Assembly (NCBI GenBank): GCA_034440255.1
Contig: JAWXBU010000267.1
Span: 1-14,392 of the forward strand
Length of the DNA: 14,392 nt
Direction: 5' to 3'
Origin: JAEUIA01 sp034440255
GTDB taxonomy: Bacteria > Planctomycetota > UBA1135 > GCA-002686595
Positions 8,248 through 14,392 of this stretch are shown here, one piece after another (position 1 is the first letter of the stretch; every line of letters starts with the position of its first letter). A program made the translations under genes and the position numbers. The notes beneath the pieces were generated by a model, which worked only from the letters and a program-made list of their open reading frames with translations, was not told the origin of the DNA and did no database searches.

Positions 8248-10356
8248 CTACCGACCGGCCTCGAACGTAGCGGCTGGATCGTCGAGCGAGTCGGCGTCGA
8301 CGCCCTCGTCGAGCTCCTCACCGGCATGCGTGCGCTTCGCACCTTGCGGCCGGTACTTGTCGATCTTGCGCTGCAGTGCGAAGCGGCTGATTCCGAGCTC
8401 GTTCGCGGCTTTGCTCTTGTTCCCGCCGGCTGCGGCCAGAGCGGCTTCGATCGAGCGCTTTTCGAGATCGGCCACGGCCGAGCGAATGTCCTGCGCATCG
8501 CCGAGCACGACACCGCCGACGGAGCCGACGCGCAGGCTCTTCTTCTCGAGGACGCTCGGCGACAAGAGATCGAGGCGCACTTCGTCCTGCGCGAGCACGA
8601 CGAGTCGGCGCATCTCGTTCTCGAGTTCGCGCACGTTGCCCGACCAGTCGTGTGCGACGAGTGCCGCGACGACTTCGTGCGGGAGGATCGGCACCGGTCG
8701 ACCGGCTTCGCGCGCAGCACGAGCGAGCAGAGCTTCGGCGAGCAACGGGATGTCCTCGCGCCGTTCGCGGAGCGCCGGCAGGCGCACGTTCAGGACGTTG
8801 ACGCGGTAGTACAAGTCCTCGCGGAAGGTGCTGTCGCGCACCATCGACTCGAGGTTTCTGTGGCTCGCTGCGAGCAAGCGCACGTTGACTTGGATGCGCT
8901 GGTCCGAACCCACCGGACGGAACTCGCCTTCCTGCAGGACGCGCAACAACTTCTTCTGCATCTCGGCGCTCATGTCGCCGATCTCGTCGAGGAAGAGCGT
9001 GCCCCCGTCGGCTTGCTCGAGCAGACCCTTCTTCTGTTTGTGCGCACCGGTGAACGCGCCGCGTGCGTGACCGAACAGTTCGCTCTCGAGCAACGTGTCG
9101 GGCAGCGCCGCGCAATTTTCGGTGACGAACGGTTTCGCGGCGCGCGGGCCGTTGAAGTGGATCGCGCGCGCGATCAGTTCCTTGCCCGTGCCCGACTCGC
9201 CGGAGATGAGCACCGGCAGTTCGCTCTCGATGATGCGGTCGAGCGACTGGAACACGCGCCGCATGCCTTCGGACGCACCGACGATGGCTGTGTAGTCGTA
9301 ACGACCGCGCTCGCGCCCCAGTTCGGCGCGCACGACGGCCAGCTCCGAGTCGCGATCGCGCACTTTGCGGCCCAATTGCTCGTTCAAGCGCTCGATCTGG
9401 CGGCGCGAAGTGTCGAGTTTTTGATTCTGATCGCGCAGCGCGTTGACGCGGCGCGAATTCAACAGCGCCATGGCCGACATGTTCGCGAAGAGCTCCGCGA
9501 GCTCGAGATCGGCGGCGGTGAAAGCGGCTTGCTGCAGGCGATTGTCGACGTACAGAACGCCCTCGACGCGCTCTTCGATCTTGATCGGCAGACACATGAC
9601 GGAGCGCAGACGCAGATCACCGACGCTGGCCATGCCGCTGAAACGATCGTCGCGCCCCGCGTCGACCGACAAGAGCGCGCGCCCCGTGCCGAAGACTTGA
9701 TTCGCGATACCGAGCGACATGCGCGACTGCGGCACGGCGATGTCGGCGTGATCGAAGCTGCGTGCGACGCGCACACCGCCGAGCGCCGGTTTGGTGCGCG
9801 TGTCGGTGGGGACCGATTCACCGGTCGAGTCCTTCTCGGCGAGCAGCAAGAAACCCCGCTCACCGCCGACGAGCGAGATGGCGCTGTCGACGATCGAGCG
9901 CAAGAGCGCGTTCAATTCCGTCTCGCGCAAGATGTCGCGCGAGATGCGCGCGAAAGCCCGCAAGTTTTCGCGCTCCGCTCGTGCATCACCCGACAACGTG
10001 CGCAATCCGACGTCGCCAAAATCCGCCTCGGGCTCGATCGGTTGCGTCTCGCCGGTGTGGTCTTCGATGTCGGGCCGCTCGAGTTCGATCGCGATGCGCA
10101 CGGCGCCGATCTGGATCTTGTCGCGCTCTTCGATACGCTTCTTACCGATGCGCTCACCGTTGACGTACGTGCCGTTCGCAGAGCCGAGATCGACCACGAA
10201 GACGCCTTCGGAACTCGACTCGATGCGACAGTGATGTCGCGACACGAGACCGCTCGTGAGGCGCACGTCGTTGTCGACCGCGCGACCGATCGTGATGACC
10301 GGGCGATCGACTTGGAGCTCGGAACTGGTGCCTTCCTCGAGGACGCTGAGTTTCAT
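8248..10356 (-). CDS. Sigma54-dependent activator with FHA and GAF sensor domains
   Basis: This 702-residue regulator has four parts. The FHA domain (about 19-90) contains ITIGRAVDNDVRL, SRHH (Ser39, His41) and DLGSANGTYVNGERI, the phosphothreonine-binding layout. The GAF domain (about 132-301) contains GERGFLLLAEKD and SVMCLPIKIEERVEGVLYVD, then a charged helix. The AAA+ domain (about 356-585) has Walker A GESGTGKE (386-393), an intact sigma54-contacting GAFTGA (433-438), Walker B GGTLFLDEIGD (from 451), REDLYYR and WSGNVREL. A Fis-type helix-turn-helix (GGNKSKAANELGISRFALQRKI) spans about 643-665, followed by an acidic tail. It should hydrolyse ATP to open sigma54 promoters. There is no receiver domain, so input probably comes through FHA and GAF. 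The ATG at 10356 starts directly at the FHA strand. A longer reading to GTG 10473 adds a Pro-rich segment with no family likeness. It is the first gene of the minus-strand set with the secreted protein and kinase. Confidence 0.95.
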   Translation of the reverse strand: MKLSVLEEGTSSELQVDRPVITIGRAVDNDVRLTSGLVSRHHCRIESSSEGVFVVDLGSANGTYVNGERIGKKRIEERDKIQIGAVRIAIELERPDIEDHTGETQPIEPEADFGDVGLRTLSGDARAERENLRAFARISRDILRETELNALLRSIVDSAISLVGGERGFLLLAEKDSTGESVPTDTRTKPALGGVRVARSFDHADIAVPQSRMSLGIANQVFGTGRALLSVDAGRDDRFSGMASVGDLRLRSVMCLPIKIEERVEGVLYVDNRLQQAAFTAADLELAELFANMSAMALLNSRRVNALRDQNQKLDTSRRQIERLNEQLGRKVRDRDSELAVVRAELGRERGRYDYTAIVGASEGMRRVFQSLDRIIESELPVLISGESGTGKELIARAIHFNGPRAAKPFVTENCAALPDTLLESELFGHARGAFTGAHKQKKGLLEQADGGTLFLDEIGDMSAEMQKKLLRVLQEGEFRPVGSDQRIQVNVRLLAASHRNLESMVRDSTFREDLYYRVNVLNVRLPALRERREDIPLLAEALLARAAREAGRPVPILPHEVVAALVAHDWSGNVRELENEMRRLVVLAQDEVRLDLLSPSVLEKKSLRVGSVGGVVLGDAQDIRSAVADLEKRSIEAALAAAGGNKSKAANELGISRFALQRKIDKYRPQGAKRTHAGEELDEGVDADSLDDPAATFEAGR

Positions 10357-10505
10357 GTTCGAACCACGCAATGGGGACGGAGCGTCAGGGGTGAGGGGAG
10401 GCGGCGACGGACAGTGTGTGAAAACGCACGGAGCCTCCTCTACCCTGGTGCCGAACGTTCGTTTTCCGCACACTACACCGAACGGGCCTTTTCAGGAGCC
10501 TGACG
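10357..10505. promoter_or_regulatory. Divergent promoter region
   Basis: These 149 bases lie between the leftward sigma54 activator and the rightward YkgJ-type gene, so they should hold both promoters. AGGAG at 10494-10498, 7 bases before ATG 10506, is a good ribosome binding site for the rightward gene. A small imperfect dyad, GTGTGT-GAAA-ACGCAC at 10414-10429, lies near the middle and could be an operator, but it is short and includes a mismatch. I found no convincing sigma54 (GG-N10-GC) or sigma70 promoter. Confidence 0.4.
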
Positions 10506-10931
10506 ATGGGATCTAAACCCTGGTACGACAAAGGCTTGCGCTTTGAGTGCACACAGTGCGGAAACTGTTGCAGGAACCACGGAGCGTATGCCTACGTGTA
10601 CGTTTCCGATCGCGAGGTGGCTGCGATCGCACAGCACCTGGCGCTCACGCAGGCCGATTTCCTGGCCCGTTACTGCGTGATCGACGACGGTTGGACGGTG
10701 CTGCGGATGGATGCGCCAGCGTGTCCGTTCCTCTCGAGCGACAACCGCTGCGGCATCTATCCCGTGCGTCCGAAGCAATGCGCGACGTGGCCGTTTTGGA
10801 AAGAGAACTTGGTCGAGCGCGTGTGGCACGGCGAGGTCGCGGACGGTTGCCCTGGGATCGGCAAGGGTGCGCTCGTGGAGGCGGAAACGGTCGAGCGACT
10901 GGCGCGCGAGACGGAGCAAGAGCTCGAGTGA
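10506..10931 (+). CDS. YkgJ-type cysteine-cluster protein
   Basis: This 141-residue cytoplasmic protein has the YkgJ/UPF0153 pattern. CTQCGNCC near the N-terminus gives Cys15, 18, 21 and 22. It is followed by PACPFLSSDNRCGIYPVRPKQCATWPFW (Cys73, 82 and 92) and a final Cys115 in DGCPG; Cys57 is an extra. The family is proposed to bind an Fe-S cluster or zinc through these cysteines, and its biochemical role is not settled. Length is typical. The start is supported by AGGAG 7 bases upstream. It is transcribed divergently from the sigma54 activator, with 149 bases between them. No gene follows it on the same strand; the next 500 bases hold palindromes and repeats, including a Fur-box-like site about 200 bases past its stop. 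Confidence 0.9.
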   Translation: MGSKPWYDKGLRFECTQCGNCCRNHGAYAYVYVSDREVAAIAQHLALTQADFLARYCVIDDGWTVLRMDAPACPFLSSDNRCGIYPVRPKQCATWPFWKENLVERVWHGEVADGCPGIGKGALVEAETVERLARETEQELE

Positions 10932-11060
10932 CGGTTTTCATCGGACGACGCTCTCCGCCTCACTCGTCAATCAGCCGTGGAAGCCTTCGCTGCGCTCGCG
11001 GATCGGCGCGCGTGACGACGCAAATGTCTGCCGATTCAACTTGGCATCGGGACCATTGAC

Positions 11061-11095
11061 GGCATCTAGTGCTGTTAGGCACTAGACCCAGTGCC
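11061..11095. promoter_or_regulatory. Strong hairpin or operator dyad
   Basis: TCTAGTGC (11065-11072) pairs perfectly with GCACTAGA (11079-11086) around the 6-base loop TGTTAG. The stem can extend through GGCA (11061-11064) with TGCC (11092-11095), skipping a 5-base bulge. It lies about 130 bases past the YkgJ-type stop. There is no T run after it on the plus strand, so it is not a standard intrinsic terminator. It could be an RNA processing or stability element, part of a small RNA, or a DNA operator. Confidence 0.5.
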
Positions 11096-11129
11096 GATCC
11101 TTGGAGGCGTTCTGCAATCTATTCACGGC

Positions 11130-11148
11130 GTGAATGATAATCATGCAC
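11130..11148. promoter_or_regulatory. Fur-box-like 19-base palindrome
   Basis: GTGAATGATAATCATGCAC is a 19-base inverted repeat about a central A with one mismatched pair. By my alignment it agrees with the classical Fur box GATAATGATAATCATTATC at 14 of 19 positions, including the whole 12-base core AATGATAATCAT. The core also contains GATAAT (11136-11141), which could serve as a -10 hexamer, the usual overlap for a repressor of this kind. No -35 match is clear. No recognised gene starts close by on either strand, so the target is unknown; a small RNA or small ORF is possible. Confidence 0.5.
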
Positions 11149-11186
11149 GTTGTGAATGACTCTGCGGTTGCGCCGCTAACCGGAGT

Positions 11187-11419
11187 ACGAGTTCAGGGCA
11201 GGACCCTGGCGATCGCGAGAAGAGAAATCGAAAGCAAAGCGTTCTCTGAAACAGAACCCAGGAGCCAACAGATTCATCCACCAGCGACCAGGGCGGTAGT
11301 GAAACCGGAATGAGAGAAGGATTTTTGCACCATGACGACACCCTCTTTCGGTTCGTGAACCTTGGGACGGCGATCGCCAGAGAGACCCTGCCACGCACGG
11401 ACTCGTGCCCTGAACTCGT
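11187..11419. repeat. Nested inverted-repeat element
   Basis: ACGAGTTCAGGGCA at 11187-11200 recurs as its exact reverse complement at 11406-11419 (14 of 14). Inside it, CTGGCGATCGC at 11206-11216 recurs as the exact reverse complement at 11370-11380 (11 of 11). The two motifs keep the same order in each arm, but their gap is 5 bases on the left and 25 on the right. The arms thus look like two inverted copies of one longer repeat with an indel of about 20 bases. The centre is purine/AT-richer than the flanking genes. There is no transposase in it and no evident target-site duplication. It could be a MITE-like element, a REP-like dispersed repeat, or the arms of a long RNA stem. Confidence 0.55.
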
Positions 11420-11440
11420 GGTTCCAAAAATACGAAATCC

Positions 11441-12262
11441 TCACCGCCCACTGAACCGCGGTTTGCGTTTCTCGGCGAAAGCGGCCAGGGCTTCGAGGCG
11501 ATCTTGGGTCGGCAGCACGCGTTCGTAACAGCGCGCTTCCACCTCGAGACCGCGATCCATCGGCAGATCGCAGCCTTCGTCGATCGCAGACTTCGCCGCG
11601 CGCACGGCAATCGGACCGTTGTCGGCGATCGAGCGGGCCAGCTCGCGCGCGCACTCGGCGAGCCCGCCGACGGGCGCGATGCGATTCACGAGACCGATGC
11701 GTTCGGCCTCGACGCAATCGATCTTGCGGCCGGTGAGGATCAAATCTTTCGCGCGCGAGCGACCGATCAAACGCGGTAGACGTTGCGTTCCACCGGCACC
11801 GGGAATGATCGCGAGCGTCGTCTCGGTCAAACCGAACTGCGCGTGCGGTGCGGCGACGCGCAGATCGCACGCGAGCAACAATTCCATTCCGCCGCCGAAC
11901 GCGAAGCCGTTCACCACCGCGATCGTCGGCTGCGGCAGTGCTTCGACGTCGTCCATCGTGCGGCGGATGTTCTTCACGAACTCCGGGACGCGTTCCTTCG
12001 GCATCGTTTTGCGTTCCTTCAAATCCGCGCCTGCGCAGAAGCTCTTTTCGCCGGCGCCGGTCAACAGGATCGCGCGGATCGACAGGTCTTCGCCGAGCCA
12101 TTCGCAGAGCGAGCGCAGGCGCTTGAGCGTCGGGAACGACAGACAGTTCATCACCTCCGGCCGTTCGATCGTGAGCCACACGATGTCGTCTTCGCGACGC
12201 GTCGTGACCAGCTCTTCTTGATCGGGGACATCGGAGGGAAACTCGGAATCGACTTTGGACAT
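11441..12262 (-). CDS. Enoyl-CoA hydratase/isomerase family, AUH-like
   Basis: This 273-residue crotonase-fold enzyme adds water to an enoyl-CoA. The oxyanion-hole strands are seen as FCAGADLKERKTM (75-87) and NGFAFGGGMELLLACDLRVA (118-137). Both catalytic glutamates are present: Glu127 in GGGMELL and Glu147 in GLTETTLAIIPGAGGTQRLPR, matching Glu144 and Glu164 of the mammalian hydratase. The CAGADLKER-x-x-M segment is typical of the AUH/LiuC group, 3-methylglutaconyl-CoA hydratase of leucine breakdown, so that is the favoured substrate, though other short enoyl-CoAs are possible. The N-terminal 20 residues are acidic and variable. ATG 12262 was chosen because the open frame upstream overlaps the glycosyltransferase gene and has no family likeness. 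It begins 28 bases after that gene and may share its transcript; no other leucine-pathway gene is present here. Confidence 0.93.
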   Translation of the reverse strand: MSKVDSEFPSDVPDQEELVTTRREDDIVWLTIERPEVMNCLSFPTLKRLRSLCEWLGEDLSIRAILLTGAGEKSFCAGADLKERKTMPKERVPEFVKNIRRTMDDVEALPQPTIAVVNGFAFGGGMELLLACDLRVAAPHAQFGLTETTLAIIPGAGGTQRLPRLIGRSRAKDLILTGRKIDCVEAERIGLVNRIAPVGGLAECARELARSIADNGPIAVRAAKSAIDEGCDLPMDRGLEVEARCYERVLPTQDRLEALAAFAEKRKPRFSGR

Positions 12263-12290
12263 GGAATTCTCGGGGGGCTTGAGCGCGATC

Positions 12291-13358
12291 CTACTGGGCT
12301 CTGGACATGAGTTCGAATGCGACATCGGCGACGCGCGCGGGATCGATGCGGCGCATGCACTGGTGGTACTCGTCCAACTCGAGGCGGCAGAGTTCTTCGT
12401 GGCACGGGCCGCACTCGACGTCGACGCGCACGATTCGAACGCTGGATCGATGATCGGCCGTGTGTCGCGGATCGGTCGGGCCGTGGAGCACGACGAGTGG
12501 AACTCGGTGCGCCGCAGTCGCCAAATGACGCGAGCCTCCATCGGTGACGAGTGCGACACGGGCGAAACCGTGAGCCGCGATCGTCTCGACGATGTCGAGC
12601 GCTGGATCGGTGAGCAGCACGACGCCTGGACAGCGAGTCGCAACACTGCGGGCGTGCGCTTCCTCGCCGGGCGCGCAGACGAGCACGATTGGAGGAGAGC
12701 CTCGCGCCACGAGCGCATGCACGATCGCGATCAGCATCTCGATCGGAGCGCCCTTCGCCGAATCGGGTCGGGCCCCCGCGTGCACGAAAACGGCTGTATT
12801 CGCAGCAGAAATGCCGTGAAGGCTGAGTCGATCGGCGACGTGCGCGGCGATTTCGGCGCTCACGGTGATACGCGGCTCACGGTCGATCACGACGAGACCG
12901 GCGAGCGCGGCGAGTTCGACACAAGCGGATCCGAAAGGACGAGGTAAGCGTCTCGCTCCGCTGCCGACACGACCGACACCGAGCGGATTCGCGCCGCGCT
13001 CGAGTGCCGGTGTCAGGGCTGTCGTGAGCAAGACGGAACGGGCCCCGCTCGCGAAGCCGATCCGTTCCGGAATGCCGGCGCGTACGGCCGCCCAAGCTCC
13101 TCGCCACGAACCGTCGAGCAACAGCGCGACATCGTGACCGCGCCAATCTTCGACGCGCGGATCGCCGCCGCGTTCGAGCGCGACGTAGCGCGCATGCGAC
13201 GTCACGAACAAGTCGGCGAAACGCTTCGATCCGACGAGCGTGACACGCGCGTGCGTCGCGAGCAGCGCTCGCACGACAGGCTCGACCATCACGCAGTCGC
13301 CGAGCCACGCGGGCAGTCGCACGATCACGCGACGGTTCGAGGCGAGCGCACGTGTCAT
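12291..13358 (-). CDS. GT9 heptosyltransferase-like glycosyltransferase
   Basis: This 355-residue GT-B enzyme of family GT9 would transfer a heptose-type sugar from an ADP donor to a lipopolysaccharide-like core on the cytoplasmic face of the inner membrane. The N-terminal RVIVRLPAWLGDCVMVEPVVRAL (10-32) is the acceptor-domain signature. The donor-domain block is VTDGGSRHLATAAHRVPLVVLHGPTDPRHT (271-300), in place of the common S-N-D-T-G-x-x-H-x-A-A-A. A cysteine-rich tail follows, with Cys316, 319, 324 and 334 (CGPCHEELC and HQCM), common in GT9 proteins. ATG 13358 overlaps the stop of the preceding GT9 gene by ATGA, which implies coupled translation. The exact sugar and acceptor cannot be told. 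Confidence 0.92.
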   Translation of the reverse strand: MTRALASNRRVIVRLPAWLGDCVMVEPVVRALLATHARVTLVGSKRFADLFVTSHARYVALERGGDPRVEDWRGHDVALLLDGSWRGAWAAVRAGIPERIGFASGARSVLLTTALTPALERGANPLGVGRVGSGARRLPRPFGSACVELAALAGLVVIDREPRITVSAEIAAHVADRLSLHGISAANTAVFVHAGARPDSAKGAPIEMLIAIVHALVARGSPPIVLVCAPGEEAHARSVATRCPGVVLLTDPALDIVETIAAHGFARVALVTDGGSRHLATAAHRVPLVVLHGPTDPRHTADHRSSVRIVRVDVECGPCHEELCRLELDEYHQCMRRIDPARVADVAFELMSRAQ

Positions 13359-14392
13359 CGTGCAGTGGTCGCACGCGACAGGACTTCGCGAACGGCATCG
13401 ACGACACGCTGCGTCCCGATCTCGCTCATGCAGCGATGATGGGCGAGCGGGCAGACGCGCTGCAGACAGGGCGAACACTCGAGCCCTTCGACGCGCACGA
13501 TCGACACGAGCGCTAGCGAGCTGGCCGTCAACTCCGGGGAATTGGGGCCCATCACTGAAACGCACGGCACGTCGAACGCGGCTGCGTACCAGCGAGGCCC
13601 GGAATCACCGACGAGCAGCAATCGGCTCGATTTCACGAGCGCTTTCAAGCCTTCGAGATCGCGCTGTTCGCGCGCGAGCGACACGACGCCCGATTTCGAA
13701 GCAGAGGATACGGCGTCCATCAGTGCTTCCTCGCCGGGTCCGCCGGTGACGACCCCGCGCCAACCGTGCTCGGCATGCACAGCGTCCAAACTCTCGGCGA
13801 AACGCGTCGGATTCCACAACTTCGCGGCCCCGAACGCGGCACCGGGACAACACACGACGTAGTCGCCGACGACACCGAGCCGTCGCAGTCGATCGCGCTC
13901 GCGCTCGACGATTTCGTCGCGCACGCAGAGTCGCGGATGCAGATCGGGCACGAGAACGCCGAGCAATCCGGCCACGTCGCGCATCAGGTGCGCGCTCGGA
14001 ATCGGCACGCGCCGACCGCCGATCGACGGCGGGACGACGGCGTGCGTGAGCAAGAATCGTCGTCCCGACAAAGCGGAACCTGCACGAATGCGCACGCCTG
14101 CTCGACGAGCTCTCCACGCAGCACCGAACGAGTTCGAGAGCAACATCACGGCGTCGACGCCGAGGTCGCGGTACGCAGAAACCTCGTCGGCATCGCTCGC
14201 AATCGCTCGCACGTGCGCTGCGCACGGACCGTCGGACAAGATTGCTGCCAGATGTTCGCGCACGACGATCGACACGGATGTGAATCGCTCGCAACGAATC
14301 GCGTTCTCGAAGATCGGCGTCGCCATGACGAGATCCCCCACCCAATTCGGGGCACGTATCGCGAGATGACTCGCGTCGTGGACACGGCTCGC
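13355..14392 (-). CDS. GT9 heptosyltransferase-like glycosyltransferase (5' end cut by right edge)
   Basis: This second GT9 gene has 345 codons visible. The in-frame sequence up to the edge reads HLAIRAPNWVGDLVMATPIF, the canonical N-terminal signature. The first in-frame start codon within the window (GTG at 14341) falls in the middle of that signature, so the true start lies outside the window. The donor domain has CCPGAAFGAAKLWNPTRFAE, GGPGEEALMD and VGDSGPRWYAAAFDVPCVSVMGPNSP. In the last block the usual His before the Ala run is Tyr. A C-terminal cysteine set (CSPCLQRVCPLAHHRCM) matches that of the next gene. The stop overlaps the next ATG by four bases. The two proteins share fold and motifs but not close sequence, so they probably add different residues in one core. 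Confidence 0.93.
   Translation of the reverse strand, partial: ASRVHDASHLAIRAPNWVGDLVMATPIFENAIRCERFTSVSIVVREHLAAILSDGPCAAHVRAIASDADEVSAYRDLGVDAVMLLSNSFGAAWRARRAGVRIRAGSALSGRRFLLTHAVVPPSIGGRRVPIPSAHLMRDVAGLLGVLVPDLHPRLCVRDEIVERERDRLRRLGVVGDYVVCCPGAAFGAAKLWNPTRFAESLDAVHAEHGWRGVVTGGPGEEALMDAVSSASKSGVVSLAREQRDLEGLKALVKSSRLLLVGDSGPRWYAAAFDVPCVSVMGPNSPELTASSLALVSIVRVEGLECSPCLQRVCPLAHHRCMSEIGTQRVVDAVREVLSRATTAR

Larger units (their letters stand above)
10932..11440. other. Gene-poor intergenic region with palindromes and repeats
   Basis: No recognisable protein or stable RNA gene is seen in these 509 bases between the YkgJ-type gene and the hydratase, which converge on it. Positions 10932-11040 show nothing notable. 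From 11040 on, the base composition shifts visibly toward A/T compared with the flanking genes. The stretch holds a hairpin (11061-11095), a Fur-like palindrome (11130-11148), GTGAAT half-sites (11121-11159) and an inverted-repeat element (11187-11419). Small open frames exist on the minus strand (11274-11444 and 11176-11277) but have no known likeness. Confidence 0.6.

Noticed and set aside
10446..10461. Possible sigma54 promoter (TGGTGCCGAACGTTCG) before the YkgJ-type gene
   Set aside because: The GG to GC spacing is wrong and the -12 element is TTCG, not TTGC.
10357..10473. 39-residue N-terminal extension of the sigma54 activator from GTG 10473
   Set aside because: It is Pro/Cys-rich sequence of no known type; the FHA fold starts directly after Met at 10356.
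8326..10503. Plus-strand open frame (725 codons) opposite the sigma54 activator
   Set aside because: The minus strand encodes unmistakable FHA, GAF, AAA+ and Fis motifs; the plus frame has none and is a shadow.
10932..11440. tRNA or other stable RNA gene
   Set aside because: No cloverleaf, T-loop or CCA pattern was found; only the hairpin and repeats described.

Overview
The window is densely coding, GC-rich DNA from a Gram-negative-type bacterium. Two GT9 (heptosyltransferase-like) genes point to a lipopolysaccharide-like outer envelope, and a phosphatidylserine decarboxylase points to phosphatidylethanolamine membranes. The large membrane Ser/Thr kinase with a long extracytoplasmic region, the FHA-GAF-sigma54 activator and the secreted protein with repeated Trp-Pro motifs together suggest a planctomycete or a relative. 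That placement is an inference from gene style, not from a marker gene.

Layout from left to right. (1) Positions 1-540, minus: N-terminal part of an acyl-CoA dehydrogenase that runs off the left edge. (2) Positions 541-886: divergent intergenic region. (3) Positions 887-1675, plus: membrane-anchored coiled-coil protein of unknown function. (4) Positions 1850-3249, plus: a psd gene and a carboxymuconolactone decarboxylase (CMD) family gene that overlap by one base. (5) Positions 10356 down to 3320, minus: a compact three-gene set comprising an FHA-GAF-AAA+-Fis sigma54 activator, a secreted zincin-like protein, and a PknB-type Ser/Thr kinase with one membrane span and a long outer region. The last two overlap by ATGA. 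(6) Positions 10506-10931, plus: a YkgJ-type cysteine-cluster protein, divergent from the activator. (7) Positions 10932-11440: about 500 bases without a recognised gene, holding a perfect 8-bp hairpin, a 19-base Fur-box-like palindrome, repeated GTGAAT half-sites and a pair of nested inverted repeats about 233 bases apart end to end. (8) Positions 14392 down to 11441, minus: two tandem GT9 glycosyltransferases (ATGA overlap; the first is cut by the right edge), then, 28 bases on, an enoyl-CoA hydratase most like 3-methylglutaconyl-CoA hydratase (AUH).

The most interesting unit is the 7-kb signalling operon. The kinase could phosphorylate threonines, the FHA domain could read phosphothreonine, and the sigma54 activator could turn that into transcription. 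The secreted protein between them carries a zincin-like core whose HExxH motif reads HHFGH, so it may be a non-catalytic sensor or partner. The most interesting non-coding stretch is 11040-11420, where a Fur-like operator sits beside an inverted-repeat element of different base composition. No tRNA, rRNA, CRISPR array or transposase gene was seen.
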